Of a stretch of DNA of 64,000 nucleotides, positions 27,001 through 35,198 are shown piece by piece. Under the pieces are notes generated by a model. That model searched no databases and was not told where the DNA came from. It worked only from the letters and a program-made list of their open reading frames with translations. Positions within the stretch are counted from its first letter, which is position 1. Each line of letters starts with the position of its first letter. The translations under genes and the position numbers were made by a program. This DNA comes from Polycladidibacter hongkongensis. Lineage in GTDB: Bacteria > Pseudomonadota > Alphaproteobacteria > Rhizobiales > Stappiaceae. The stretch is from the NCBI RefSeq assembly GCF_001561995.1, contig NZ_LLWC01000022.1, positions 310,001 to 374,000 on the forward strand. Direction: 5' to 3'.

Positions 27001-29186
27001 CAACCAACCTTAACGATGCCTTTGGTGATCGCTCCGCAGAGCTCTCCCGTATCATCGGCAAGGACGGCAATGACCTTATCGAGGCAATCGAAGAACGCGC
27101 CAACAACCTTTCCGCCCGTGTAGACCAGGTGCACGGCGCCATTATCGACGCCGTATCAGTTAAAAGCCAGGAGATCGCGGACACCTTCGCTCGTTCCGGC
27201 GTAGATGCCACCAAAACTCTCGTGGAAACCGGCGGCGAAATCACAGCCCTGTTTGATGAACGCTCAAAGGCGGCAGCCAATGCGCTGTCGGACGCCCAAA
27301 ACCAGTTCGTCGATCAAGTGGGCGGCATGATCACCTCCCTCACCCAGAGCGGCGAGCAAGTGGCAACACAAGTTCGCACCCAGTCCGAGCAAGCCAGCTC
27401 CACGCTGAACACCGCTCTGGATGGCCTAGGGGACGTTATCATCCAGCGCTCGCAACAAGCCAGTGATGTTCTAAACAGCACCCGCGAGAACTTTGCCGAT
27501 GAAATACGCAATCTCTTGGCAACGCTGGAAGGTCAGGGCGACGCTGTTGCCAGCGCAGTAAAAGCACAAAGCGATGTGGCCAGCCGCTCGCTACATGACG
27601 CTCTCACTGATATCGGCGACACCATCGAAAAACGCAGTGAAGCTGCTGCCACCATTCTGGTTTCCGCCAAGGATCAGCTATCCGGCGACATTTCGCAGAT
27701 TCTCAGCGGCCTGAATGGCGCCAACACCGAACTGCGCGGCATTCTCGACGCCGCCGGGGCAAATCTCACCGAAGTGGAAACCAACCTTGGCCATCGCGCC
27801 AACGAGTTCCGCTCCGCAATTGAACGTGCCTTGGCGGAAACAGAATCAGCCAACCTTTCTATTGATGCGCAAGTCTCGCTCCTGCGAGATACCACGCAGG
27901 CCGTACTCACCGACACGGCGGCTATAACCACGCGCATGGACACCCAGAACCAGCAACTGGCAAAGGCAGTTCTTGATCTGGAACACGCCAACAATGCCGT
28001 AGAAAGCCGCGTCGTCGACCGCCGCCTAGCTATTGAGGAAATCACAGAAACCCTCATCAGCAAAACGCAGGCCGCCGAACAACTCATGGCCAACTACACC
28101 GGCACCTTGGGTGATGTTCTAGAAATTGCCGATGACAAGGCCCGTGAAGTTTCTGGTATGCTGAAAGTTGCCGCTGAAACCGCGACACGCTCTGTCACCG
28201 AGCAATTTGAAAACATGCGCATGACCGCTGGTATGGAAAGCAAAAAAGCGCGGGATGAAATTCGCGCTGCTCAGGACGAAATTCTGGGTGAAATGAAGCA
28301 GACCATCTCCACAGCGGCCGGCGATTTCTTGCAAACCACAGAGCGCATGCGCGACGTGGCATCGCAAGTGCACACCGAGCTGGAGGCCACACGTTCTGAG
28401 CTAAGCGCCGGATTGCATGCGCTGCCGCAAGAGGCCGAAGCTTCCACAGCGGCCCTGCGCCGCGTGGTTTCCGAGCAAGTGAAGGCACTGGAAGAGCTAT
28501 CGCAGATTGTCGCGCGTCAGTCTTCGCAGTTTGATGTCTCCACACCGGCCCAAGGCCGTCAGGCGGCAGCTTCTTTTACCCAGGCGTCGGCCGCAACCCA
28601 GCTGGAAACGGCCCCGGTCGGCGCTGAACGGAGCAATACTGATCTAGATGAGGCAAGTGCCGCACCTAGAGCCCCTCTTGCCTCGCGCTCCAACCTGCGC
28701 GCCCGCACCGCTGAGCCGGCACCGGGCGAGCCGCAGGGGCAAGGCTGGATGAGCGATCTTTTGCGCCGTGCCTCCGATGACGAAGAAGGAACGCAACCGC
28801 AAGTTGCACCGCAAATGCAAGTGAACCAGCGCTCGCCACAACACGTTGTGGAATCGTTGAACTCGCTTAGCATGGACATTGCCCGCGCGGTTGATCACGA
28901 CACTTTTGTCAGCTTGTGGGAACGCTATCGCCGCGGCGAGAAAGACGTCTTCACCCGCCGTCTCTACACGCTGCAGGGGCAACAAACATTTGACGAAATC
29001 CGTCAAAAGTACAGAAGAGACAAAGAGTTCCGCCAGGCTGTCGAGCAGTACCTCCGCGACTTCGAGCAACTGCTCACCCAAGTCTCCCGCTCCGATCCAG
29101 ACAACCGCGTCAGCCAAACCTATCTGACGTCGGACACCGGCAAAGTCTACACCATGCTGGCACATGCCTCTGGACGCTTCGACTAA
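21084..29186 (+). CDS. Giant coiled-coil membrane protein, GPR/RgsE-like polar growth factor
   Basis: 2700-residue protein. Residues 1-100 form a charged cytoplasmic tail with a basic patch (RKRGRGGRPP near 84-92). Two transmembrane helices follow (~117-137 and ~157-180), then ~2300 residues of Thr/Ser/Glu-rich helical repeats of apolipoprotein-like type, a linker (~2490-2600), and a conserved C-terminal domain with FVSLWERYRRGEKDVFTRRL and a TYLTSDTGKVYTMLAHASGR end. This architecture matches the growth-pole-ring protein GPR of Agrobacterium and RgsE of Sinorhizobium, which form a ring at the growing pole and are needed for unipolar growth. Databases often label homologues kinesin-like, but no motor domain is present. 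Residues ~919-1050 contain three copies of a 66-residue unit. Two CtrA boxes lie upstream, and a terminator follows. Confidence 0.85.
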   Translation: MANKPKAKAPSEVALSAVEEALAKGYSEFEDQDALFESDNQKPKDSLSEQASAEPALSDSTPATPSEKLEDLDKSSEDKRPTRKRGRGGRPPTASNDDRQTVASLMYALQARQSLAPFWIAFAVSVVWSGLGFALASSAFGDQLSEVNSLASLSTSPALVLAGVAIVVPLLFFWMMALMFWRSQEMRNVARCMTEVTMRLAEPEDFARESILNVGQAIRREVTAMSDGIERSIARAGELEVIIHKEVTALENSYNDNEIKIRRLVEELVSQREAIQANAELVSETISGTHEGLANQLSATSDEFASSVDRARERLTTAIEAALEQLTNRIETRVNDASDNFTNSGSEMLSTLTNRSDSYVERLADTGKELVDALSESGQRLASELTTTGADVNKTFTEQADRFVNGLATHGDELNARLAETSDALVGTLSSRSEEINNALASTGDRIEDALENRAAQVADMLTKSGEDMGASFQLSGDMLANTISDSTQALRAELEEKGGTLAASIEQTANDVTSRFIEAGSELRDTLYTTSSGITERFEHASGHLNTTLATGLNEFTENVTNTSAQLNETLLGTTVSVTDSINSANQSLLSTVNNGVTSINESVSVARNELSGTLTTGLNEFNENVATVSAQMTQTLETTTSDVTQRIDSSSSELSSSLSQGMSSITQTVDRTTTELGQVLSTSLREFNESATTATEELQSTLSQTSQSVTSGINASNEQIKSTLSGGLQTLHETVEDMQTKVSDTLSTKLDSFTADVDSANTRLSGTLRSTTNEVTEKITQVNDELGFAIAAGVNQITQTFSTTQDELNLTLTATGNTVGDRIAAANDDISRTLSQGVSSLNSTVSGASEQLQETLNVTAADVTTRISTANDELSGKLTTGMSALNRTITEAGDKLETQLGETSSRVSGELTQTTQKVTEELAGASSQLTTTAASSLGEISDKIAEANIVFGTKVETGVTGITEAVSLATEQLEEALSSNSRRVTGELNSASTTLVDTVSGSLDQISEKIDEANTGFSEKLATGVNGISDALSLATSELEETLTNNSMRVTGELNTASTNLVDTVSLALADVSQQVDSANTRLTTTMQGGLETLSTSLTEAEQSLSGKVEATNRNIESALQNSQEAIAAATSTATQTLGNSLETSVTGISEAISSADTALAQRVISSKEELTGQIELAGGQLIDRMQGTVTTLQRQVAEANTSLETSLDQTLQGITTHFVGAGDTLHEKLRLSGDDIAATLSSTSGTMLETITARTDELIGKVDSQSRALDTALRDTGEHVASTMAERGKELNEALAVQCTDLIETLSARSADVSEVLRGAGESIGMDLSLRGEEITGRIDETAKVLGETITGSGGELATRLEDVSTRIHESITVNGAALDETLANRGADLALLIENQAVDFKVAMETVGGEITGALGQRTDELTVKLADTGTELARLIGSRSEHLVTDLAEISDRISDTLENRGGKLSDGLASRLVELEQIVNEQGAQLVQSLDLRSQNLSVSFDGRLSELESTLSQRTQAFEEAFDTRSTSLTSAIDSRTTLVTEALDTGAKLITETLEDKSHTIAKILEDRTDVIAVDLTNRVEQVGEQLSTRATQIGEVLSEKGEHIEQTLSSTLTRFDETVGDKVEAAATVISDKAEHLAQSMSTGAERIDHALDARARQISETLVARTREIASAFSTGQEEMTEALDTRLNEAGNVIVRQSEELTEVLAGRVEEINITLGNKVFEVAETLDTRASALESILNDRVEAISTKIGGESERAATVLTEALTEVTTALADESGKARDLILEVVGQASTSLSQERIRTAETVTQTMQELTGSISSEGSKAAESVSQALADIRGSLTEESIAVRDAVLSTVEEAARTLALESDNARTSYMETLAQMSGQLTGETGKVREELIETVSSVTTRLNEESERSKAALEESVDRIRNLLAGESEEVRARVFAVIEEAAGTLSGRVHAVSEELLEKATNLNDAFGDRSAELSRIIGKDGNDLIEAIEERANNLSARVDQVHGAIIDAVSVKSQEIADTFARSGVDATKTLVETGGEITALFDERSKAAANALSDAQNQFVDQVGGMITSLTQSGEQVATQVRTQSEQASSTLNTALDGLGDVIIQRSQQASDVLNSTRENFADEIRNLLATLEGQGDAVASAVKAQSDVASRSLHDALTDIGDTIEKRSEAAATILVSAKDQLSGDISQILSGLNGANTELRGILDAAGANLTEVETNLGHRANEFRSAIERALAETESANLSIDAQVSLLRDTTQAVLTDTAAITTRMDTQNQQLAKAVLDLEHANNAVESRVVDRRLAIEEITETLISKTQAAEQLMANYTGTLGDVLEIADDKAREVSGMLKVAAETATRSVTEQFENMRMTAGMESKKARDEIRAAQDEILGEMKQTISTAAGDFLQTTERMRDVASQVHTELEATRSELSAGLHALPQEAEASTAALRRVVSEQVKALEELSQIVARQSSQFDVSTPAQGRQAAASFTQASAATQLETAPVGAERSNTDLDEASAAPRAPLASRSNLRARTAEPAPGEPQGQGWMSDLLRRASDDEEGTQPQVAPQMQVNQRSPQHVVESLNSLSMDIARAVDHDTFVSLWERYRRGEKDVFTRRLYTLQGQQTFDEIRQKYRRDKEFRQAVEQYLRDFEQLLTQVSRSDPDNRVSQTYLTSDTGKVYTMLAHASGRFD
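23838..24431 (+). repeat. Three 198-base in-frame repeats inside giant gene
   Basis: Units starting at 23838, 24036 and 24234 have exactly 198-base spacing (66 residues = 6 x 11). They begin KVTEELAGASSQL, RVTGELNSASTTL and RVTGELNTASTNL, and the second and third are clearly similar in DNA. They are embedded in weaker 11/22/33-residue periodicity over the whole rod. This indicates growth of the rod by internal tandem duplication. Confidence 0.75.
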
Positions 29187-29207
29187 ACGAACTCATAGGA
29201 AAACGGA

Positions 29208-29245
29208 AAAAGGGCGCTCTTTAAACAAGAGTGCCCTTTTCCTTT
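29208..29245 (+). terminator. Terminator of giant gene
   Basis: The stem AAAGGGCGCTCTT/AAGAGTGCCCTTT (one mismatch) is followed by a T-rich run, 22 bases after the stop codon. Confidence 0.85.
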
Positions 29246-29275
29246 TGTCCCCTTGCCATGCCTTCAGCATTGGCA

Positions 29276-29308
29276 AGAAAAAACCGGCGAGCTTCGCGCT
29301 CACCGGTT
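29276..29308 (-). terminator. Terminator of the Mla-type operon
   Basis: On the minus strand AACCGGTGAGC/GCTCGCCGGTT (one mismatch) is followed by a run of six T, 24 bases after the lipoprotein stop. Confidence 0.85.
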
Positions 29309-29331
29309 CCAAACACATCCACGCGAAGTAA

Positions 29332-29925
29332 CTACAGGCTGTTGACGACCCAGTCTGCCATCTCAAGCACGACCCTGTCAGATGCAGCATTCAGCGCATC
29401 CACAGCCGGGGCAGGTTCAACCGCCCGCGATGGCACAGATGCAGTAAACACCCGCGAGCGAACAGCCCGGCCAGTCCGATCATCTACCAAACGCGCTGAA
29501 ACCTCCACCAGTGCCCGATTGCCACCATCCAAACGAACTTCAAATGAACGCAGTGTCGTTTGCAACTGATAGTCAATCAACAGGCCCTGCCCCGGCAGGG
29601 CAACTCCGTTAAGTTTTCCGGTAGTTTCAAGAGTTTCGACCAGTTGTGCCTGAAACACCTTTGGCAAACTGTCGCTCCACGCCACCTTGCCAAAATAGGT
29701 GTAACTCGGTCCACGTTCGGCCACCGCAATACTGGTTGTATCAAGCGCCTTAAGAGCTGTTGGTTGCGGCACAAGGATCTGCACTGACCTACGCTTTGCT
29801 GCAACAGGCGTAGGATTTGGCGCGCTTAGGCCATACAAAACCTCAGGCCCACTTGCAGCACAGCCAACAAGCGCCACACAAGCCCCAAGCAACCCTAATC
29901 TTTTCGCAATGCCCGTCACCAACAA
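29332..29925 (-). CDS. ABC-type transport auxiliary lipoprotein (PqiC/DUF330-like)
   Basis: Probable outer-membrane lipoprotein of a lipid transport system. The lipobox LVGC (cysteine ~22) follows a short basic and hydrophobic signal; the mature start has YGLSAP, and the domain carries RRSVQILVPQP and LLIDYQLQTTLRSFEV, typical of the ABC-transport auxiliary family. Length is 197 residues. As the last gene after the MCE protein it probably links the inner-membrane complex to the outer membrane. Confidence 0.87.
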   Translation of the reverse strand: MLVTGIAKRLGLLGACVALVGCAASGPEVLYGLSAPNPTPVAAKRRSVQILVPQPTALKALDTTSIAVAERGPSYTYFGKVAWSDSLPKVFQAQLVETLETTGKLNGVALPGQGLLIDYQLQTTLRSFEVRLDGGNRALVEVSARLVDDRTGRAVRSRVFTASVPSRAVEPAPAVDALNAASDRVVLEMADWVVNSL

Positions 29926-29990
29926 ATCAAAACCTCAAATAGCGTCAATGCACCAGATTTAAGATAGGCTTTTCTAAAATGCAAAGCATT

Positions 29991-31640
29991 TCATCGCCGT
30001 CGCGCGCCATCATAAACCGGCACTTCATCACCGCCAAAGATAATCCGGTTTGGCCGCCTGTTAAAATTATCTACAGCGCGCTGAATATCCACCAGTGTTC
30101 GGTTAAGCTGCGCAATCACACTGGCGAATTCTGCCGGCGCTTTTTGCGAAAAGCTCAGCAGATTATTTGAAATCGGTTCCGCATTCTTAGCATAAGCCTC
30201 TGCCAACTTCCGCACAGCAACAGCCGCCTTAGTGGCTTCTTGAATAAGACCACCACCATCACCTTTCACATAGCCATCAACCTCTTCGAGAATGCCATTG
30301 ACCCTGACACTTGCACCATTAAGGTTAGCCGCGATCTGTGCGGCATTCTCCACGATTTGATCTATTTCGCCACGGCGCTTACCCAAATCATCTGTGATGC
30401 CGCGAACATTAGCTGCGGCTGCGCTCACATCATCAACCGTCTTGGCAATCTGTGTTGATTTTCCGGCGACGGCAGCGCTCACATCTTCCACATTGGCAAC
30501 AATCGCCCGAACCTTCTCAGGCTCCACTGCCGCGATCACTGCCTGCGCATCGCCCGCCGCAACACTTAAACGCTCCATCACCTCTTTTGCACGCGTGCCC
30601 AGTTCGCTCACCAGCTGCTTGTTATCCGCTAATTCTTGCGAAACCGCTGCCAAGTCGGTTGAAATCTGGCTGGCATTGACAAGCGTCTTAGCCACATCCG
30701 CCTTGTTATCGCTTACTAAAGCACCTAGATCGGCGGCCCCCTGCACAGCCTGTTCAACAGCGTTTGGATCAACAGCCGCAATCACCGCATCTACCTGCTG
30801 TAAGCTGCTATTGAGCCCTTCTGTAAACTGTTGCACTTGCCCGGCAGCCTCCTGAACATCGGCAAAAACCCCGTCAAGCTCCTCTGCTTTATCAACCAGT
30901 TTAGCGGTAAATTCTTCAGAATTGGAAACAATGCCAGCAAGCTTGTTTTCAGGCACTGCCGCAAGCAATTTCTCGCCACGATCCACCAACTTGCCAATTC
31001 GTCCGCTCAAGTCGGTAAAAGCACGAGCTGTATCGGTAATTCCGGCCATAAACGCATCAACACCATCGGAGTTGGCAGCAAGCGCATCGGAAAACTTTGC
31101 CGCGTTGGCAATGGTCCGTTCCACGTCAGGCCCAGCCGCCTGAACCACATTATCAATTGTCGTCAGGGTCTTATCCGCTTTACGCAGAATGTCCTTTGCC
31201 CCTTCAATAATGTCTTCAAATTGCGATCGTTGCGCATAAATAACCGGAATTTGATCTTCATCCTCAGAAAACAACGGCTCCGAGGCCAGCGTGCCGCCCG
31301 AAATCGCCACATAGGCAACACCGGTTAAACCGGTAAAGCCGAGCATCGCCTCCGAATCTTTGCGCAGTGGCGTGCTTGCATCCACCCGCACCGTCGCCAC
31401 CACCAGCCGTGGATTGGTCGGATCAAAGGTAAGATCACTCACATCCCCGATCTTGATGCCATTAAATGTCACTTGCCCGCCTTTAGGCAGCCCGGTCACA
31501 GCGCCGGGAAACACCACCTTGATAAGGCGTTGGTTTTCACCGTCGCTGGCTCCGATCAACCAGAATGTGAACAAAAACATAGCGGCCACCACACCCAACA
31601 CGAAGCCGCCGATAACCATGGTATTGGCACGTGTTTCCAT
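29991..31640 (-). CDS. MCE/MlaD-family lipid transport protein
   Basis: Periplasmic substrate-binding component of an Mla/Mce-type phospholipid transporter. An N-terminal transmembrane anchor (VIGGFVLGVVAAMFLFTFWL) precedes the MCE domain (~40-120; GLPKGGQVTFNGIKIGDV, AMLGFTGLTGVAYVAISGG). A long helical coiled-coil region (~150-500) follows, as in long MCE proteins that form periplasmic tunnels. Length is 549 residues, much longer than E. coli MlaD (183), so this is not a strict MlaD orthologue. It begins 15 bases after the ATPase gene. Confidence 0.92.
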   Translation of the reverse strand: METRANTMVIGGFVLGVVAAMFLFTFWLIGASDGENQRLIKVVFPGAVTGLPKGGQVTFNGIKIGDVSDLTFDPTNPRLVVATVRVDASTPLRKDSEAMLGFTGLTGVAYVAISGGTLASEPLFSEDEDQIPVIYAQRSQFEDIIEGAKDILRKADKTLTTIDNVVQAAGPDVERTIANAAKFSDALAANSDGVDAFMAGITDTARAFTDLSGRIGKLVDRGEKLLAAVPENKLAGIVSNSEEFTAKLVDKAEELDGVFADVQEAAGQVQQFTEGLNSSLQQVDAVIAAVDPNAVEQAVQGAADLGALVSDNKADVAKTLVNASQISTDLAAVSQELADNKQLVSELGTRAKEVMERLSVAAGDAQAVIAAVEPEKVRAIVANVEDVSAAVAGKSTQIAKTVDDVSAAAANVRGITDDLGKRRGEIDQIVENAAQIAANLNGASVRVNGILEEVDGYVKGDGGGLIQEATKAAVAVRKLAEAYAKNAEPISNNLLSFSQKAPAEFASVIAQLNRTLVDIQRAVDNFNRRPNRIIFGGDEVPVYDGARRR

Positions 31641-31655
31641 CTTGCTCTCCCAAGG

Positions 31656-32471
31656 TTAGCGCCGCAGCGCCCGTGTTCCGCAAAAATACTCCTGCACCCA
31701 AGGGTGCTGAAACTGCTTCATTTCTTCAAAACTGCCTGAAACAAGCACTTTCTTGTCTCCAAGCACAGCAATCCGGTCGCATATACTGGCAAGACTGTCC
31801 AGATCATGGGTCACCATATACACGGTAAGCCCCAGTGTCTCGCGCAGTTTTCCGATAAGCTCATCAAAAGCACCCGCTCCGATCGGGTCAAGCCCCGAAG
31901 TTGGCTCATCCAAAAACACAATCTGCGGCTCAAGCGCTAGCGAACGCGCCAACGCCGCCCGCTTGATCATGCCCCCGGATAACTCTGAGGGAAACTTATC
32001 CGCCGCTTCCCGCGGCAGCCCGACCATTTCAATTTTTAGCAGCGCCAATTCATCCATCAGCCGCTGCGGAAGTTGCAAGTATTCTCGCATCGGCACTTGC
32101 ACATTCTGCCGAACAGTAAGTGAAGAGAACAACGCCCCTTGCTGGAACAAAACGCCCCAGCGTTGCTCCACTTGCCGCCGTTCCTTGGCGCTTAACTTGC
32201 CTTGTTCCCGTCCAAATACCTCGATCCGCCCGCTTTCACGCAGGTTTAGCCCAAGTATGGTGCGCATAAGCACAGTTTTACCCGTGCCCGATCCACCCAC
32301 AAAGCCAAGGATTTCGCCTTTCATCACATCCAGCGTCAACCCATCCAGCACCAACTGCGAACCAAAACGCACACGAATATCCTGTGCTCGCAAAATCGGC
32401 GCGCCAACTGGGATTTGCGCTGCCAAATCAACAAAACTGTTCCTGCTTCCCGAAGCTTTTTCTCTTGTCAC
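31656..32471 (-). CDS. ABC transporter ATP-binding protein, MlaF type
   Basis: ATPase of the lipid transporter. Visible motifs are Walker A GGSGTGKT (~54-61), the signature LSGGMIKRAALARSLA and Walker B IVFLDEPTSGLDP. The LSGGM signature is typical of MlaF/MceG ATPases. Length is 271 residues. It sits 2 bases after the permease gene and 15 bases before the MCE gene, so it is in one operon. Confidence 0.94.
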   Translation of the reverse strand: MTREKASGSRNSFVDLAAQIPVGAPILRAQDIRVRFGSQLVLDGLTLDVMKGEILGFVGGSGTGKTVLMRTILGLNLRESGRIEVFGREQGKLSAKERRQVEQRWGVLFQQGALFSSLTVRQNVQVPMREYLQLPQRLMDELALLKIEMVGLPREAADKFPSELSGGMIKRAALARSLALEPQIVFLDEPTSGLDPIGAGAFDELIGKLRETLGLTVYMVTHDLDSLASICDRIAVLGDKKVLVSGSFEEMKQFQHPWVQEYFCGTRALRR

Positions 32472-32473
32472 AA

Positions 32474-33613
32474 CTACAGCCCCACCGAAGCAAAGAAGAT
32501 TGCAAAAAAGCCATCAACCACAATGACCATGAATATGGCTTTTACCACTGATGACGTTGTCTGCTTGCCAAGAGATTCCGCGGAGCCCTCCACTTTCAAG
32601 CCCTCGATACAAGCGATCAAGCCGATAATCAGCGCCATAAACGGTGCTTTAATGATGCCGACAGTAAGCGTCTCCACATTCACAGCGCTTTGCAGCTGAA
32701 TGATAAAGGAGCTTGGTACAATGCCAAGATAGGCCCAGCAGGTAAGAGCCGCCCCAAACAGCGCCGCCAGATCCGCAAGAAACACGAGGATCGGCATCGC
32801 CAGCATCAAAGCCACCAAGCGCGGCACCACCAGAACTTCGGTTATCCGCAGGCCGATCACATTAAGCGCATCCACCTCCTCACGCATCTTCATGGAACCA
32901 AGTTCTGCGGTAAACGCCGAGCCAGAGCGCCCCGCCACCATAATTGCTGTAAGAATGACGCCGATTTCACGCAGCACCAAAACACCCGCCAAATCGACAA
33001 CAAAAATGTCCGCTCCGAATTGACTAAGATAAAAGCCACCTTGCTGGGCAATAATCGCACCAATGAGAAAGCTCATCAGCATCACAATAGGCACCGCGCC
33101 AATACAGCTGTTTTGAAATTGCACGGCAATGGAGATCGGCCGAAACCGCCGCGGGTGGGCAATGGCTGCCGCCAGCGTTTGCACGATAGAGCCGAGCATG
33201 GCCACCAAGGCCAAGGCATCTTCATAAACGGCAAGCGCGGCGCGCCCGGTTGCATCCAGCACCTTGAGAAACGGCGAAACCGCGGCCGGTTTGGCATAGG
33301 CTTCAGGATGATGACGCTCTACCTCTTTTAAAAGCTCCCGCGCCTCTGGAGAAAGATCACGGTAACGCAGCTCTCTGCCAGCGGCCTGAAGCTGTCGCTC
33401 CAAGCGCTTCAATAACCATGCACCGGAAACATCAATCACAGCGACTTCAGCAAGTGACAGCACCACCCTTCGCCCTGATAACGGCTTGATCATAGCCGCT
33501 AGCTCGCTCTCGCGCAGCTGTGCCTCGTCCAATGTCCAGCGCCCTTTAAGAACAAGCACCGCCTCATCGCCTGACACACCATCATCCCTACCAGATTGCG
33601 TATTCTGCGCCAT
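32474..33613 (-). CDS. MlaE-family ABC permease with N-terminal STAS domain
   Basis: Membrane subunit of the Mla/Mce-type transporter. Residues ~15-105 form a STAS-like domain (VLSLAEVAVIDVSGAWLLKR) fused to a MlaE permease (~120-379; GAIIAQQGGFYLSQFGA, MVAGRSGSAFTAELGSMK) with about five membrane helices. In E. coli the STAS protein MlaB is separate; a fused form is common in alphaproteobacteria. First gene of the four-gene operon. Confidence 0.93.
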   Translation of the reverse strand: MAQNTQSGRDDGVSGDEAVLVLKGRWTLDEAQLRESELAAMIKPLSGRRVVLSLAEVAVIDVSGAWLLKRLERQLQAAGRELRYRDLSPEARELLKEVERHHPEAYAKPAAVSPFLKVLDATGRAALAVYEDALALVAMLGSIVQTLAAAIAHPRRFRPISIAVQFQNSCIGAVPIVMLMSFLIGAIIAQQGGFYLSQFGADIFVVDLAGVLVLREIGVILTAIMVAGRSGSAFTAELGSMKMREEVDALNVIGLRITEVLVVPRLVALMLAMPILVFLADLAALFGAALTCWAYLGIVPSSFIIQLQSAVNVETLTVGIIKAPFMALIIGLIACIEGLKVEGSAESLGKQTTSSVVKAIFMVIVVDGFFAIFFASVGL

Positions 33614-33721
33614 ATGCGAAAAGCCCTCTTGTTCCCCTGCCAGCCCACCACTTTTCTATACAGGAGAACCGCAAGAGGCGTCCACCGGCAACCCGAGTTG
33701 AGCCTAAGGAACGCCCTATTG

Positions 33722-33752
33722 AAAAGCGGGCCGGAAGTGCGTCCGTCCGGCC
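33722..33752 (-). terminator. Terminator downstream of MFS gene
   Basis: On the minus strand GGCCGGA/TCCGGCC (7 bp, 10-base loop) is followed by CGCTTTT, just past the stop of the MFS gene at 33762. Confidence 0.65.
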
Positions 33753-33761
33753 GTTGGTTCT

Positions 33762-34946
33762 TCAGGCTGTGGCAGAAATCTGCCGTTCAACGGTGCTCCG
33801 CGTCGCCAACAACAGTACAACACCAGCAAGCACAATAAGCGCCATAGAATAGAACGCATAGGCTGGGGACATTTCATAGAGCCACCCGCTAAGCACGCCC
33901 GTCAAACCGGTAAACAAACCGATATACGTCTGCGAAAGGCCCTGCGCCGTACCCAAACGGGCAGCGGAAATAGACTTGGACAAGTAGTTCATCAAGGCAA
34001 TGAACACCATGCCAAAGTTAAAGGCATGCAGCAGTTGCAGCGCCAAAGCACTCCAGAAGCCGTCGGCAATGGGGAACAGCACCCAGCGCACCAACGCGCC
34101 TAAACTCCCTATAATGATAAGCTGAAACACGCCGAACCGCTTTATCAAGCGCTGCCCGACCAAAAACACACAGATCTCGGCAACAACACCGGCAGACCAT
34201 AAAAGGCCAACTTGGCTATCGCTCAAGCCATTGGCCAACCAGAAGATCGAGCCAAATGAAAACAATGCGCCGAGGCTGCCAAGCACCAAACCAGTTGCCA
34301 GCAGCATAATGTGCAGACTTGCGGTTTTTAGCTCATTGCCATCCACGGTCCCCTGTTGCATTTCCCGCCTGTGTTCCGATGGCATCGGCGGCAATGCCAG
34401 CGCCATCCAAATCAGCAAACAAAACGCCGCCGCAATGAAATAGAGCAAATGAACCGAAGGGCCAAAACCAATGTACCAACCACCGAACATGGTCGCGATA
34501 ATGAAGAACCCGGACCCAACGGCGCGTGGCTTACCGTAATCAATCCCGCAATTATTAACCGCCTCAAAAGCATAGGCATCGGACAGCGGCTGCAAAGGCG
34601 CAAGAAAGAAAGAGAAAACTAGAACAATGCCAAAAACAACCGCGTAAGTATCCGTTTGCGACAACGCTACCAGACTTAGAACGCAAAACAACGCATATAG
34701 CGCGATCGAACGCCGCCGCCGCCCGCTCTTGTCAGACAAAGAAGTAAGCAGTGGTGTTGAAACAACCTTCACCAGATTAGGCAAAGAGGCCAGAACCGCA
34801 ATCTGAACCGGGGTAAATTGCAACCCTTCCAAATAGACTGGAAAGTAAGGCAGAAACAGGCCAATGCCAAAAATGAAGGTTGAGAACAGCGCACTGATTC
34901 CCAACGACATCCGCACAGGGCTGTGGGCATGAAGCAAAACACTCAT
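33762..34946 (-). CDS. MFS transporter, HcaT/nucleoside-symporter-like
   Basis: 394-residue permease with about 12 membrane helices. The N-terminus (FSTFIFGIGLFLPYFPVYL) and the inter-helix motif SDKSGRRR fit the MFS group containing 3-phenylpropionate transporter HcaT and nucleoside symporters. Substrate is unknown. It is divergent from cheZ, and no enzyme gene next to it suggests a substrate. Confidence 0.85.
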   Translation of the reverse strand: MSVLLHAHSPVRMSLGISALFSTFIFGIGLFLPYFPVYLEGLQFTPVQIAVLASLPNLVKVVSTPLLTSLSDKSGRRRRSIALYALFCVLSLVALSQTDTYAVVFGIVLVFSFFLAPLQPLSDAYAFEAVNNCGIDYGKPRAVGSGFFIIATMFGGWYIGFGPSVHLLYFIAAAFCLLIWMALALPPMPSEHRREMQQGTVDGNELKTASLHIMLLATGLVLGSLGALFSFGSIFWLANGLSDSQVGLLWSAGVVAEICVFLVGQRLIKRFGVFQLIIIGSLGALVRWVLFPIADGFWSALALQLLHAFNFGMVFIALMNYLSKSISAARLGTAQGLSQTYIGLFTGLTGVLSGWLYEMSPAYAFYSMALIVLAGVVLLLATRSTVERQISATA

Positions 34947-35198
34947 GTTTTTTCACATTCAATAAGAAGTAGGAACTGAAAAGGCCACCAGCACTTGCGC
35001 GAGGGGGAAACCAGAGACCAATCCTAGGGTTTGTAAGCGAAAGTGCCCGCATTTGATGTGTCGGGCGAAACAGAACACAGCGATATTACGCAGACTTATC
35101 CCAGTTTTATTTCACTTTTAAGTACTGGATGCACCGTAAATTCGTGATAAGTATATTTTCATCAAATCACGGTTGCAAGTGCATTAGCGGGGCAATTA

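Noticed and set aside
21084-29186. Kinesin-like protein label
   Set aside because: No P-loop or motor-domain motif is visible; the similarity is only to coiled coil. GPR/RgsE-like architecture fits better.
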